DNA of 64,000 nt, taken from NCBI RefSeq assembly GCF_901709675.1, contig NC_051107.1:2039501-2103500 (forward strand), read 5' to 3'. Within the stretch, counting starts at the first letter, position 1. Each line of letters starts with the position of its first letter. Both the position numbers and the translations under genes were made by a program. Below the pieces are notes generated by a model. That model was not told the DNA's origin. It saw nothing but the letters and a program-made list of their open reading frames with translations, and ran no database searches. The DNA comes from Syngnathus acus (taxonomy: Eukaryota > Chordata > Actinopteri > Syngnathiformes > Syngnathidae). Shown here one piece after another: positions 1 through 14,800 of the stretch.

Positions 1-270
1 TTACTATGTTTTATTTTTAGATGGACAAAAAATAAAGAATGTTCGCCGAAAGAAGCAGGATGAAAAGTTTGTATAGAATGTATGGCCTGCGTCCATCACC
101 AGCCCCCCCCCCCCCCCCCTCTCTCTTAGGAGTCTTGTGGTCTCACTCCATCAACATCAGCTTTGGACAGACCGCCAACACACACACACGCATAACCGAG
201 ACACTGGAATGTACTACAATGGCTGCATATAGTCTACTCGGACATATGCGTTCACTCAACAACTTCAGTA

Positions 271-443
271 TACCGTATTGGCCCGAATATAAGACGACCC
301 CGATTATAAGACAACCCCCTGTTTTTCAAGACTCAAGTATGGAAAACGACTTTGTCTAGACCCCGAATGTAAGTCGACCCCCCCCTTTTTCAGTTTTATT
401 TCAATGCATAAAAACCTCGTCTTATATTCGGGCCAATACGGTA
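271..443. mobile_element. Short inverted-repeat element (MITE-like) with 27-bp perfect termini
   Basis: taccgtattggcccgaatat (271-290, continuing to 297) is the exact reverse complement of 417-443. The 173-bp element has no ORF and contains a second degenerate internal repeat (cccgaatgtaagtcgaccc). The ends resemble the accgtatttt(c/t)cggactataag family seen at 29,809 and 38,590. Confidence 0.8.
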
Positions 444-2052
444 AGAACGCAAGTGTTTACCCTGAATTTGGCCTGGCAGGTACAGTAGGTCTCACAGATG
501 TTCATTTACAGCTGTGGCAGGTGTTAGGCAAAGGTCAACATTAAGTAAGGCAATGCAAGATTGAATGTAAACAGATAAATCTAACAAATAATCGATTTTC
601 AGACTAATTGATGACACATTTTCAAAATCGATTCATCGTTTTGAGACTAATTTAATTTGAAATTGTCTACGTCCTTTACATTTAAGAGTCTCAGCAGTAA
701 AAGGGGAAAGTATTATTTTTTTGTTTAATCAAAATAAAACATTTACTAACATTTGCTTTTACTTGGGATTTTTTTTTCCCACCTGACAGATCAACCTAGT
801 AACTGAATCTTTGTTGACTTATGTGATAGCGCTCACCATCTGAAATAATGTCCTGTTTTTTAATAAAAGGATGAAAATGAAAATTTTATTATATTATATT
901 CTCATCGGATTTATTGAATAATCGTCACAGTAATCAACTACTAAAATAATCGTTACTTGAATGTATTTTTTTAAAAAGATTGTTGGATTAGTTTATAATC
1001 TATCACAACATAAAAAGGTCACACAATTTTGCGACAACATTTTATACAATCTAAAGATTGTAATCCACCGATTCACTATCCGTCATTTGATCCCCCACTT
1101 AATATCCGCAGATGGTTTGCCACTATAGCAGCTGCAAAGGGCTGGCGTCGCCTTGGACTGGAAAATAGCTTTACTACTGAGCCGAGTGTGTGTGTGTTTA
1201 TTCGCGGAATTTTTCCTAGAAATCCAGAGTCCTCGTAAAAAAATGCTGCACTTCCCTAAAAAGCAGCAATCTGCAAAAAAACAACAACACGGGCCTGTAT
1301 AAACAGCGCTCGTGAAAAACAACATACCTGACCTATTACTTCCACAAGAACATCGGACACTGTACGTGCCAGCTTTTACTTTAAATTGCAACACACACAT
1401 ATAAACATACACATATGAAACCACATGGGAGCCCCCCCATTTACCTCACAGGAAGTGCTCCTCCTCTGCACTCTGATTGGTTCTTTAATAGCCAATAGTG
1501 GGTGGCCTCCAGCAAGGAGTGGAGTAACTTTGAATGTGTTTGTTCTTCCATAACTCCATCCGCAATGTTTTTCTTTCTTTCGTTTTTATAGACCCTGACT
1601 CATGTCAAGTCTGCATATGCCCATGTTCGACGCATGTGGGTGACCTTTGTTCTTCCCCTCGAAGCTAACTGTCACCCTGCTGTCTAATTAGCAGAAAACA
1701 CATGCGGGGGGAAAAAAATATTTCACTCATATTACATACCATCCACCGCTATTGTTATACAAGTTTGGAAGGAAGCCGTAATTACTTCAGTGGAGCTGAC
1801 CCAAGTTGATGGGTGGCTTTACATGGATAAAATTCCATTCAGATTCTATTTGAGTATGCGGACCCCCAAGGAAGCTGCAGACTGATTAATAGTGCATATG
1901 CTAGCTATGGGAATCTTTTTATTTGTCCAAGCAGCCGGACTAATAAAAACATTTTGTTACACTGGACCAAATTCCATCACACATAAATGCCAAATTAATC
2001 CATTTTTTTTGTGTTTGGGGGCAATAATGTTGGATTAGGTATCATTTGATTG

Positions 2053-2084
2053 TGCAGGTGTACCTAATAAAGTGTCTTATGTGA
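2053..2084 (+). repeat. End of a dispersed repeat (gtgtacctaataaagtgtc)
   Basis: ttgtgcaggtgtacctaata aagtgtc recurs inverted at 5,842-5,870 (ggacactttattgggtacac ttgcacaa) with two mismatches. Short transposon-end-like motif, about 3.8 kb apart. Confidence 0.5.
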
Positions 2085-4140
2085 TAAAATATTTGTAAAA
2101 AAAAAAAAAAATACTGGTAGCTGGTAACTCCGATACTACCGACTCGATACCTGATAGTGGATCCTTAGTTTCAAGAAAGATTAATTGTAGTGTATTTTAT
2201 AGCATGTGTGTGTGCGTGTCCAGACACCAAATTCCTGGTTTTCTTCTACTGACAGGATGTCAAGTGTGTTGCGTAAGTAGTTGACGTCAGCTCCAGGCCG
2301 CAATAGCATCATCCGGCATGCCTGCCTGATGTCTCTGGACATGTGTGCTGCATATGTGTGGATGGAAGTGTGCCGGTGCGTGCCAAATGGGTGGAGCCAA
2401 AATGCATCCATCCATACAGTAAATAGTGTCATGGCAACATTTGAAACTCATACAGGTTCAAGAAAAATGTCCCAACAGGAGAAGCAATGAGATGTACAAA
2501 ATGACAAGTATGCACGGCGCTTGTTTTGAACTCGTTGACAGGACTTAACGAGAATTCCTGTGGGTTATATTATTAGGTACACGGGGACAATCAACCCACA
2601 GCAGCTCATATAGGAGCACAACTTTTGTACAGTGCTGTTGAACTGCACTACTTCATCATACTGACATCTGTTTATTCTCTTTTGACCCTCACGTGTCGAG
2701 CAAATTTACTTATATAGCACACTTTGTACATTAAAAAATATTACAATAATATTTGTGGCCCTAAATAGCTATCACCTTTAAATAACAGCGGTCAAAGAAT
2801 TGACCCTTGCGGAACCCCACATTATCTTTATTTGCTCAGACTTGACCAATCAAAGTCCTTATCTTGAAAGTAATAGTAGATAAACCAATTTTAGACAATC
2901 ATTTATCATTGCTGATAGTTAATATTACATTTATATGATATTTTTGCTGCTCTTCACATTCACTTCCCCATCTACAGTATCTATTTATTCATGTATAGTT
3001 TTACATGATGGTAAGATTGTAATTCAATATAACCAGTGACCTATAGTAAGAAGTACGTATATAGTTTCGGATTCCTACGCATCTTCTTTTTAATTTTTAA
3101 TATAGCTTTATTACATCTCAACATACATATGATGTCAAATCATGCAGCATGCTTATCAGAGGAACTACACATGTTCTCGCCACAATGGCATGTTCGACAG
3201 AAAGCCTCACGTCCCCTGCAGCATGATTTGCAGCTCTGTAAAAAATGTACTCGTCATTGTTGAGCGTCTGCTGGAAGTTTTTATTGGGGCCGAGGCATGT
3301 TCGGAGAGTAGATGGACGGATTTCAAGCACGCCTCAATAGCTGGAATTCCTCATGCTTCTTTGGGCTGCTAATAAACTTAACAAATACAGTTGTCGAACC
3401 ACAAATTGGGCAATATAATTCTAATAGTGACATTTACGTAAGAATTTTCTGGAGAGGAATAAATTGTATTGAAGAGTACAACAATTGTGAAACTGTCATG
3501 TGTTGCAGATAGAAGATAAAAAGTGAGGCGAGTGAAGTTTGTAAAGTTGTCACAATATAAACATTTATTAAGTATTAAAATTTTAACATAAAATATTAAA
3601 AGTAAAAAGTAGAAATCAATTTAAAAATCAATTCCTCATTTGAGTCGTTGAGTCATTTTACTGTAAAATATAATTGTCCTTTTACTTCTTTAACAACTTT
3701 AAAACAGATCTATTTGCGGGGAAATTTTGATCCCTGTTAGTTCGAGTACGTATCCAAAGCAAACAAGACCGAACATAATAGCTCCAATGGGAGGGACGCA
3801 AATGCAATTCCTGCATGCAACATACGTTGTAATTAGCAGTACACCGCATACTCTTTAGTGCCCTCAAGGTGGAGGTGTGGTGCTCCAGCTTTTGTGTAAC
3901 TTTCTCTTCTGGGGTGTTTTTGCCCTGCACAAAAAAAATAAGGTGCGTGTGGAGTATAAGCCTCCAAGGTGTGACATCACCCTTCCTGCTTTTCATGACT
4001 TGGGCCTTCCTTAATGGCCACTATACCTGCTTCCTTCCTCTGTTCGTGTGTAGAAGGAGAATGCATTTTTACTGTGGATGCACTGATATCGATACAGTCG
4101 GATTAAATGAAACTAAAATGGTTATGATCGATTTGCCTTG

Positions 4141-4206
4141 ACGTGTGGGGTCCCTCAGGGGTCAATTTTAGGACCTCTTTTGTTCAGCCCGTATATGCTA
4201 CCTAGA
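4141..4206 (+). mobile_element. Reverse-transcriptase fragment (non-LTR retrotransposon)
   Basis: The + strand reads TCGVPQGSILGPLLFSPYML, the diagnostic motif just before the catalytic YxDD of LINE/Rex-type reverse transcriptases. Only this block is legible; the frame is lost on both sides. Old and inactive. Confidence 0.7.
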
Positions 4207-4209
4207 ATG

Positions 4210-7200
4210 TCATTGTTGACTGTCATGGCTATATTTAGGTACTGTATGTCTGTTATTGTTCTCAAATGACTGGGCTTACTCAAAAGAGCATCAAACAGCT
4301 GCAGATTTTAAAAGTTTTGCAGACTCGGGTCAATTAATGGAGTCTAGCGTTCAAAGTAAACATGGTGATTCAGCATTTGATGTTGAATTGTAGTCCAAGT
4401 ATCTCAATTTGGTATCAGAGTACTCAAATCTAAGTACGACTGGTATTCGATTTGGTATTGTGCATCCCCATTGATTTTTTTTTTTTCTTTACTCGTGTTG
4501 TCCGTTAGTTTATGATGGAACCAAACACAGGTGACCACGTATCTGAAACCCTTGGCATCATGTACATTTGCGCAAGGTGGTGTTTTGACTAAACAAACAT
4601 TTGCACACACACGTTTGTCATTACGGAGCAGGTGACCTGGTGACACAATGTTTTGCTGCACGACACAAAGACAAGACTGTTTCATTACAGTGCAATCTAA
4701 CAAGATCCAATAAAAAAGATAAATTATATGTATCAATGCTTGAAATCAAACTGTAAAGAGTTTTGAGTATTTTTTCTCAGGCTGCAGCGTACAAGTCAAA
4801 TAATTTGGTTAAAAAAAAAAAAACTTTACTGAAAAACTGGTTTGTTTGTTCATTGGCTCCCATGTCACTCACCGGACCAGGCTCCGCCTTTTAAAGCCAT
4901 ACACACTCAAAAGTAAAAGGTATAATATGAGAATCCCGACTAGAAGTAGGGAAAAATATAATCATGGTATTGTTTTTAGTCATCCAAAATAAATGTTTGC
5001 AGCTCTGTGTTTTTCTGTTACAATAAATGCAAGGCAGGCAAATAAATAAAAAATGTAACTCAAAATATAACAATTAGATCATCCCGGCTTGCAAATTGAA
5101 TCCATCATAGACCGCGTGATCTATCGCAGACCCTGTTGTCAGCACCGCCTGTTTGCTTTTGGCTCAAATAAACCCCGCAGTGTGCTTTCGACTAATTTCT
5201 CCTCAGATTCCAGGAATGACGCGTAGTTTGGCTAGCGCGCACAGCGCATACATACATCACGCTAAATACATCACCTCTTGATGGTTTTCTTTATGAGCCC
5301 GTGTTTGTTTTTTTGGGGTTGAGGAGGTCAAAGGACACACATGGGTCGTTCTGAATGACTGACCCGCTCTCGGGGGGCTTCTAAATATGTTATGTTATAT
5401 ATATGTATATGTTTGCAGAGTTGGCTCATAACCTGGGAAATTTTGCCGGACATTTTTATTTGTCTGACAAAGCAGCAGTAATATGATAAACATGTCCATA
5501 TCTGCTATGTGGTTTTATGAGTTGTGTGAAAAGAGAAGTACGATGATTGGATTTAAAAATCTGGTGTTTGTATTGGGAGTCAATTGGGAACAGTGTGCTT
5601 GCGGCTGTACTTTTTTTAATTTATTTTTTTACTTTCCAACACACCAAGGGAAGCCAGCTGGACTCTTTTCCCATTAAGCTTTTTGAGATTCAACATGAAT
5701 CCGCTGTCATTTCCCCTCCAGAAATGAAAAGAAAACACTCAGAAGAGAGATGAAGCAGAAGAAAGGCAGGATGGAGTTAGTAAAAAAAAAAAAATGTAAC
5801 TACAATTATTTCAGGCTTTAAAATAAACCAATGACTCGCCGGACACTTTATTGGGTACACTTGCACAAATTCAGATTTACGATAACGCGCAGTGGAAGGC
5901 GTGCGGTGAAAGCGTCAAGACACAAAATGGGAACGTTTTGGAAATTTATGGCCTATTTGCCGTAGCCGCGGAGGAGGAAGCTAGCACAAATGTCAACATG
6001 TGGATTAAGTGTTCGTCGTTAGCGCTGCGTGTGCGTTACATAAACTGGCCCATTATTGTCTGTCTGTTATTAAAGTGAAAACAGGTTATTAAAATAGTCT
6101 AAAGCCACTTGGGGGCGTATTCACATGACATCTAGGGGTTATTTTGATAGGACATTTAAATAACAACACAGTAGCAGGATGAGGATATTTTACAACTATG
6201 TCAACAGGCTTGTCGCCATGGCAACAGTTATGTCACCATTTATAAATGACTGAGCGGCCATAAAACACACGTCTCTTACATAACAGTCACACCCTTTGAA
6301 ACATGTGAGGGGTTTAACCACTCTTGGGGGGGGCATCAAATAGTACGCTAAGTGGGCCACAATAGTTCGTGATGGACACACATACACTCTTTCTGGTTCC
6401 TCACACTCACGCTCAGAATGTGATGGTTGGCTGAGGAAGCTATATTATTATATATATTTTTTTATTTTATTTTATTTGGGGGGGGGGGGTTAGTTGTATT
6501 GTTTGGTGTATATGGGTTGTTTCCACGCAATGTTGTTATATAGAAAAAAATGTGAGTTGCCGTTGCTGACATTACCGTGTGTTTACTTGATTGTTTTTTT
6601 GTCTGGTGTATTGTTATGTGCATTGTGTTGTGTTGTGTTCCTGTCGAAACTTGGTTGTGTATGTTATTGAAGTTCAATAAAAAAAAAAAGATGAAGCTAT
6701 GTATTCTGCGAGGTGAGACAAGTGGGAAGGGGAAGATGGAAAAGGCGAGAAGAGTAATACAATTAATTCAGTAATTGGATTTAGGGCCAGTCTGCAGTTT
6801 GAAAAATTCAGCTTTGCTATTGAATTTCTATCAACTGTAACTTGAAAAAAAAGTACCTGGGACTGAATGTGTGGACTCTGAAAAGACGTATAAATACGTC
6901 TTTGGGAGTGAATGAGTGGACAATTTTTCACATACAAACCTTTGAAACCATACTGATTATTATCAGTTTAAAGGACATATTTTCAATGCAGCTCCTGTAT
7001 TGGATTGCAACAGCTTGTGTAACTAAGTAACCAGTCCTCCTGTGTAACGCCTCTTTCCTTTGAAACTTAGCTGTCATGCTCGGAAATAAGTCTTACTAAT
7101 TCTGTGTCGGTGCATGACACCCTACAGTGTCGCACTATACATAGAAAATGAGCAAGAGGTGCAAAGTCCTCACACCTTGAAAAATAGATCGGTCACACAG

Positions 7201-8730
7201 TTGTGCTACCATGAAAACCGCAAATTAAGAAGATCCCTTGAATTTGCGTTATGTGGTTTTAATTGCCTTGTAGTTGCCCAGCTAGTAAAAATACATATTT
7301 GACCTTTTTATGTACATAACCAGCATTTTTTACCTTTTTACGTAAATTACCAGGTATGTGTGGACTATATGAGACCAAGGGTGCAATAATTCAAGTATAG
7401 AAAAAAAGTGGGATGAATGAACAGCGCCAGCATTCATGGCCGCTAAATGGAGGGTGAAGTGATGAACCTTCTCAATTCACAAGCTACAACTACATCTGCC
7501 ATCCAGCTGATAGATAAAATTCTCGCTCTCATGTGGAGTCCATAAACGCGACGTTAAGAGTCATATTGAGCAAACGTAATTAGCCTGGAGGCAAATTTTT
7601 AGCTTTTTGTTAATATTTGTGTTTTCCGTGATATTTCAAAATGCTCATTCAGTGAATCTTTTCTCATGATTGCGACATATTCAGTTAATTCCGTACATAT
7701 ATGACGGTACTTATTCACGACCCGTTTCATCCCTTCACTTGTAGGCGTAGTGACTGAATGTCCCAATACTTTTGCGTGTATACGTTAAAACTTTTTATTA
7801 ATTACACTGACTCTACTCTCTCTCATCCCATCTGTGACTTTTCTCACCCACTCATCGACCCTCACTCACACACACACACATAGAACTGTTGAGTAACAGC
7901 ACTTTGTTCACTGCGTGGCTAAATATACGAGTAACTGATAGGCCTGTTGCATGATGGGAGTAAGCAATGCTGATACAGAAAATGGACCTTGATAGGAATG
8001 AGGTGTGTGCAAATGCATGTGTAAGCCATAGGATCAATACAAGAGTATTGGGGCGAAGGTGGGACTTCATCTACAAGTTACCTTTGCAAAAATCAATCAC
8101 TTTGATTTGTGTCCTGGAACCTTCCACAAACTATCCCCGGCAAAGTTTAAAAAAAATTCCAAAAGCCTCGTCTCAAGACAGCGGACCCCACCTTGACCCT
8201 TTTTCATGAGTAGCTGTTGTGTTGACCTGTCGCTACATTAGCGTGCATTATTAGCCTTGGCACCTGAGTCCTAATTGATATTTGATTGATGCCGCTGGTG
8301 TGGCTTTTGTTCAAAATAGTACGTGTAGTCCCCGAGAGCCGCAGTCCCTGTGATCCTCAACTCTCACGTAGGCCGGACATACCGCGACTCGGCGGCAAAG
8401 CCTCAGCATATCGGTCACATCACGGGCGAGTCACTAACCTGCAGGGGACCGCCGACCGGCATGGTGGATCTTTGCGACGTCAGGTCCATGTCTCGAACTT
8501 GGTCTCCGCGGTCTGTCTTTCCGAGCCCCTGCATAATCAGGCCTGTTGCGGGCAAGAACGCACACTGAAGATACAACGATGGCTTATGAGAGGAAATTGT
8601 GCCAAGCTGGAGAGGACACAGTGGCAGAGACAATTAGCTTATTCACCACGTCACAGTCTCCCCCCTTGCCCCCCCTTCCCTCTGTCTTTACACACTTGTC
8701 GCGTGCATCTTAAGTCTATCTTTATGTAAT
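4210..8730. other. Intergenic: no gene seen
   Basis: AT-rich and no convincing exon on either strand. G-run at 6,478-6,490, and the inverted repeat end at 5,842-5,870. Confidence 0.7.
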
Positions 8731-8734
8731 CAGC

Positions 8735-8800
8735 AGTAAATACAAAGGTACCTAAGACGGAACCCTGCGGTACACCAGGCAGGAATATAATGTGTTTTAT
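8735..8800 (-). mobile_element. Reverse-transcriptase fragment (non-LTR retrotransposon), degraded
   Basis: The minus strand reads LPGVPQGSVLGTFVFTADYI, again the GVPQGSVLG motif followed by degraded sequence. A third, weaker trace of the same motif (plus-strand ttgcggaaccccaca) lies at about 2,807-2,822. Confidence 0.6.
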
Positions 8801-8804
8801 GGCA

Positions 8805-11800
8805 AAAAAAAATACAATCCCACTCTTATTCAACAAACATGTTTCTAGATGTTTTGCAACGTTTAGAATCATTCCATTCAGCTTTTAATCGGGCTGTTCC
8901 ACGAATTCCATTTCATGATTTTCCAGACTTATGCTTCTGTTGTCTGTCCTGTCAGCACACAATGAAGTATTTCACCCGGGATTGTTTTGCGGCCTATTAT
9001 AGCAGGGGATTCCAAGACAATCCCTAAATGAGAGGCTGTTATAACAAGCCAGCCTGCCCAGCATAATCATTCCTAGAAACTTAAAAAGTTGAGCCACTCA
9101 TTCTGCAAGTTGCTTCTCGCTCTACTTCATCGCCATTCTTTGAAAGAGCATAAGTTGATAATAGTTAAAGGAAAACATCTCGACAACACTGCAGGGATTT
9201 AAAGATAGATGTTTTTTTGACTTTCCCACATTTTTCAAAGGATTCCAGATACACTCTAAGACTTGTGTTTTGGTTTTTTCCCCCTGTTTGGGAGGGTTGA
9301 GTCAGTTCAGCACAAGGTGTAGCAATGTTGCACATATGTCAACAGTTGCGAAACACTGGCGCAACCTGCCACACGGGCTCCTTTCATTCACGGAATCCTT
9401 CGTTAGTGTGAATAGGAAATGCTTTTATTAGTGCCTACAAGTTATTTTTGGCACGGCTCTCCGTTGTGATATTGGCGGCGCTGTGCCAGCGGGCATCGGA
9501 ATTCATTAGTCACCAAAAGTAGCATTTTGGCATCTTCACACACTCGACGCATCTCGTCATGACAATTTTTGTATGTAAATAGAAGATTCAACCATTTCGA
9601 ATTTCCAATGACCCAAGATGAGCTGTGGTGGCATGTGATACTTTGTGCACAAGCACAAACCATGCCTTTGTGTTTGGTAGTCTGTTTCATTGTTATCTTA
9701 ACACTCTTTGTCTTCATTCTCATTTTTCAGTGCCAGGCTCTGCTGGTCTCTCTTGCTGTCTATCACACACAAACACACACGTACACAAAAAGACACACTA
9801 ACCAGGCAGTGCCAGTCGCTTCACTTCGCTCTCGGTAACGAAGCCTTTCAGGAATACGTCATTTAAATACACTGAAAGCAGATTTGTAAAATATGCCAAA
9901 TCTATTAGACAAAACATGTCATCCTTTAAAGAAAAATGGTCAGAGAAATAAATGCATTTTTCATCCTTACGCAGGAATTCAGAACCCTAATATATATATA
10001 TATAATGTTAGTAAAGATAATGCTGCTTAAAAGATACTCAGTTGTGCACACAAAATAGGTCAGTGTTGATATTTGCAATTTAAGAATATTCAAAATGTTC
10101 TTTGGTGCTCTGAACCCAACTAGATCACCAAATTGCATATTTTTAATATTGACTAAAAAACGTAACCTATTTACTGTCTGGTTTGCCTTCAATTATGTGT
10201 TCCAAAAAATTAAGAAGAGGCTCACGTTTCCTAATTTAGAAATTATGGTGCTTAATATGTGGCTATTTAAGGATAAATTGGTGCAGACAGGCTGGAGGGT
10301 TTCTACAATTGTTACCGTCCTTGAGACAGTAGACTTTGTCCGCAAAGATCAAGAAGACATAAACTGGAGCTTTTGTGTTACCACTATTTTGCAAGACACT
10401 TAACTAGCCTATAAAGGAGGACGATAATCGCTGAGGTGAATGCAGATTCTCCCATTACCATCCACCCTGCTGAGGAATTCCCAACGCACAATTACACTTC
10501 ACAAACAAACCACAACATCATATTCAAACTTCTCCCAAGTCCTGTGGGGGGGAAGAGAACCGGTTTATTTTAATGGAGTCCAAATTGGACAGTTACCAGG
10601 GGGATTGAGAACATATGTTGTTGAGGAGTAGAATGGGATTGCTCAAGTGTGGGAAGAGATTGAAAAAGACATTTTGATAGAGAAATTAAGATTGGGCTCT
10701 GTAGTGACACCCTCTGGTGGAAGGATATACAGCAGGCACATTTGATTGTGAGCTGCAAGAACATTTTTGTCTGATTATGATAAGAAAAAATGTGGTTTTG
10801 AATTTTCACTGCACAATGAGTCGTAGTTATATTTGGGCCCGTTTTATGTAGCGAAACAATTGAAAACACACAGCAGGAAACGTCTACGCTGTTGAACTGT
10901 GAAAAAAACACAACTTGTATTTTTTGGGGGGGGCTTAAACAGTAATTCAAATTTAACAACTTTAAAATATGAGTTATTGTTATTTATGGAAACAATGTTA
11001 GTTAGCAAGCAAGTTGCTGAGTTGTTTTTACTCGTCATTAAGTTGGGGTTGATAATACAAGATAATACACTAAAATCCAATTTTCATCAAAATTTCAAAT
11101 AATTATTTCAATTGCCCAATGTATTTTTTTCATTACAGACATTTGACATTTTTAGTTCGCCCAACTTTTTTTTACAGTGTAACTACCACCATGAGTGACA
11201 AATATTATTAAACTGAGAAGCAAAAATAAAAATACTAAAGAAAAAAATATTTTTTTAAAAATTACAGAAAAATGCAAATAAGATTGGATGTGGCTAAATA
11301 AAAGATAAGAAAAGCAGAGTTCCCCATAAATTCAGACATAGTCTAATAAAATTCGCAAATACGATTAGTCGATTAATCGACTCGTAGACTTTATCATTGC
11401 TTGAGGTCGACTGACAATTGCTAAATTGCTAATCACGTGTTTCGCTCATGAAAAAGAGGAATCAGACAGTGGAAGAAGTGATGAGAAAGTACTCAAAGCA
11501 AGAGTGAAAGTAGCTCGATTTGGTCGAAGTTTATGACCTGTCGCAACCCGTCGGGCCCGATTACCTGCAACCTCAATGACTCGGGGTCACGCCTCCTCCA
11601 CCCGGCGCGCACTGATAGCCTCGGGACTGATTGAGCCTTTTGTCAGGTGACATGCAAAATAAGCGGTTTTGGCGTAACATCTGACATCGACCTGTCAATC
11701 AACGTTGTGGCCTTCGAGCTCCGAAGCCTCACGAGTTGCACTTTGACATTCCGGTTTACTATCATCTGCAGTTAAAAAGAGTATGTCTTATCATATGTAG

Positions 11801-14800
11801 ATTCCTGTTTTGCTTGTTAGTGTGTTAAAAGTGCTCCACTTTGATCAACCTTTCAAATACTAGATGGCCAAGTGATAAGGAAACACAAGCTTTTCTGTTC
11901 ATTATTGAAATTAGAACATTTCAAAAGGGATTGTTCGAATTCCATCTTTTTAAGTTGTGGAAGAATTTGCTTCTCTTTCTCTGGTTGAAAACAATCCCTC
12001 AAGAAACTGCTGCATGTCGTATAATCCACATCTTTAGAATGTGTTGCTCTTGTGCCCTGCAGTGAAAACATTGCTACTTGTCAGAGCGATGAAAGAGAAT
12101 AGAATAAATCATAGATACTGACAAAGTACGTAATTCAAAGTGAGGGGCTGTTCAATGACGGAAGCGGTGAGTGTACTAGGTGGAATGCTGAGGACTTGTC
12201 ACTTTAAGATTCACCTTCAATTGTCCTTTGGTAGATGCAAATGTAAATTCATGCCCTTCTCCTTATGAAATTACATCACCTGACATCTTTAATATTATAC
12301 AAATCTTGCCTAATGAACGACAAGCAAATTTATTCATGAATAAATCATCACTGTAGGTATTTACAATCGTCTATAAAAATAATTTGCCTGCTCCCCTTCC
12401 TCTCAAAACTGACAAAAACAATGCATGTACGTTTAACTATAATCAAAACGTGTTGCATGCAATTATTGTGAAACGCCAGTAAAAAACAAAATGTTTCCGG
12501 TAAGATCTCACAAAATAAAATAAAACTTGTCGAATGTGTGTGAAATCTTACATCGTGATGAATATATGAATTAGCTAGCTTGTGTGTTTTACACGTAGTA
12601 GCAGTGTGTGAGTGAAATAGCTTCTTGCTGTACAGAGTGAGCGGTAACCGTCTACACAAGTGACCAATTTAGTGTTTTATTTTGAAAGTCACTCGCGCTC
12701 ATTTCCGTGGATATTCCGGGGTAATGTCGTAGGGCTTAACAGTGGTTGGCTTGTCGAGTCATCGCAGTTGAGCAGCTCAGAACATAACGAGACTCCGGCC
12801 CGGAGATATCAAACAGGGAACTCAACAGGATTTTATTCACTTAACACAGCACTCAATGGTCAAGTTGTGGATGCATATTAAGAAATAGCTCGCGACTTTT
12901 GATAGAGACCAGACAGAGAGAAAGTACCAGAGCCTCCGCGACACCAGCGGGCGAACTTGGCTTCTCTCCCCCGGTGGGAGGTATCTGTCTGGCGGCTTGC
13001 AGCTGCGTGCGCGTACCGCTAAATGCGCCGCTTCTCTGAGCTCTCATCACTCGACAAGGAGATTCGAAGTTATGGCGAATAGGCTTTGTATTGGTCTCTC
13101 TGGGGTTTTCGTCAGGGCTTAATGTCGTGACCACCGACCGCTGTGTGCGCCGGTTTTGCAGCGGACCCCCCAGAAGGAGAAGAGGACGGAGGTTCTTCAT
13201 CACGTTTGCGGCTGCAAAAACTGATGTAACAGGTAAAAGACATTCTCGTACATTCAATTACGAGATGCACGAAACAGAATTTCCTTCCCATGCTGCAGGA
13301 TATTTATAAAGCCAATCAAATTAATTGTTAGATTCCCATCAGGACATGGCATCTGATTACCTCATGTTTCATCTCATGCTGATAAAGTGAGAGTTTGGAA
13401 AAAGTTCATATAAATAGATGAAATATTCCAAATTGAATAAAATCGCAATTTCCTCCTTTTTATTACATTTTTTTTAATAGCACACATCCTAATTGTTTTT
13501 TCCCTTCCAGTTAACAGTAGAGTTTGTGTCACTTTGACCTCACTTGAAAGTTCCCATAGACAGCAACAACAAAAAAAGTACAGTAATGACTTTTGCATAA
13601 AATACTCATCTGTGATTGGTCAACGCAGTTAACCACTGCGAGATAAAACTGAACTTTTCTTGACTTCTCGCCTGTGTCACTCATAGCTGTTAGGAAATTG
13701 GAGCACACCTCGTGGCTCATTTCCTTTGACAGTTGCGTGTCATCCTCCCATATAGAGTCATTACTTCAATCATTTGACCCAGCCCAACGTCTAATCCAAA
13801 ATTCTGCTTACAGTCCGCATATATTCGAGAGAATGTGGCATGCATTAGCTTCACTTAACAGAAAAATGCCTTTTGGCCACAGATGAGATAAACAGCTGTG
13901 CGGCGTCCTCGTCATGACTTGACATCACCGATTGTCTCACGCATGACTGAAGCTGTTGGCACCTGGACGGCAGGCTGGAACATGGCTGTGACTTTCTCCA
14001 AAACCTGCAGGGCATCCGTCTGCCTCTGCAAGCAGTAGCTGAAGGGTCCATTATATGAATTAAAAGGGGGTGGGGTGTCAATCATACAGTTAATTGCAGC
14101 GGTTTATGAAGTGGTTACAGCACTTCCTCCAAAAGGCTGTGAGGTTGAATTTTCTGAAGTGAGTTTGTGCCGAGATGACAATTTGACAACACTCAAGTCT
14201 TTGTGTGTAAAAAAGTGGTTGCTTATCTATTTGCAGATCAAATAAAATCAATTTATTGGGGAAGACAAGGTAGTTTGTAAATTGAAAATAAGGTCGAGAT
14301 GAAATGACAGTTGAAATCGTTTTGAATGATGGGAAAATGGCAATGTTGAACAGAGTGCCACCTAGAGGAATAAAAAAAATACAACTGGTTCATGAAGCAA
14401 TTTTGAAGCTCCATTTTCCCATCACTATAGGTTTATGTTTTTTTGCTATTGTGACACCTCAAAACAACAGAAACAAGACTCAATGACTTCTTTTCATTCA
14501 TACCATAAACTGCTTTTTTTTCCTCCCTCATAATTGCAGCAATTACCTTCTACTAACCTCCGCAACACATACTGTTTAATCAAATCCCCCTTGACCGACC
14601 TCTATGTTAGCATTTCAAATCCTCATATTCCTTTCCGTAGTTCTTGAACTATCAGTTTCAAATGTAAAAATGTATCCAAAAAAGTTTTCCTTTTGCGCAC
14701 TAAGCAAATTTACTAACCTGATAAACATAGTTCACGTGGTTTCCAGACTCAGGCGACCTCTTCCCAAAGCTCCTAACTGGCCGGCAAGCAGACTAACCTT

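Larger units (their letters stand above)
1..4100. other. Intergenic: no gene seen
   Basis: AT-rich, short ORFs only. None has a domain or splice context. Contains the 271-443 element, C-runs near 105-120, and the repeat end at 2,053. Confidence 0.7.

Noticed and set aside
8286-8729. 147-codon open frame on the plus strand
   Set aside because: No recognisable family, low-complexity end, and it overlaps a degraded reverse-transcriptase fragment on the other strand.
12853-13257. 134-codon open frame on the minus strand in a CG-richer patch
   Set aside because: No domain, signal or splice partner. Open frames of this size occur by chance in CG-rich sequence.
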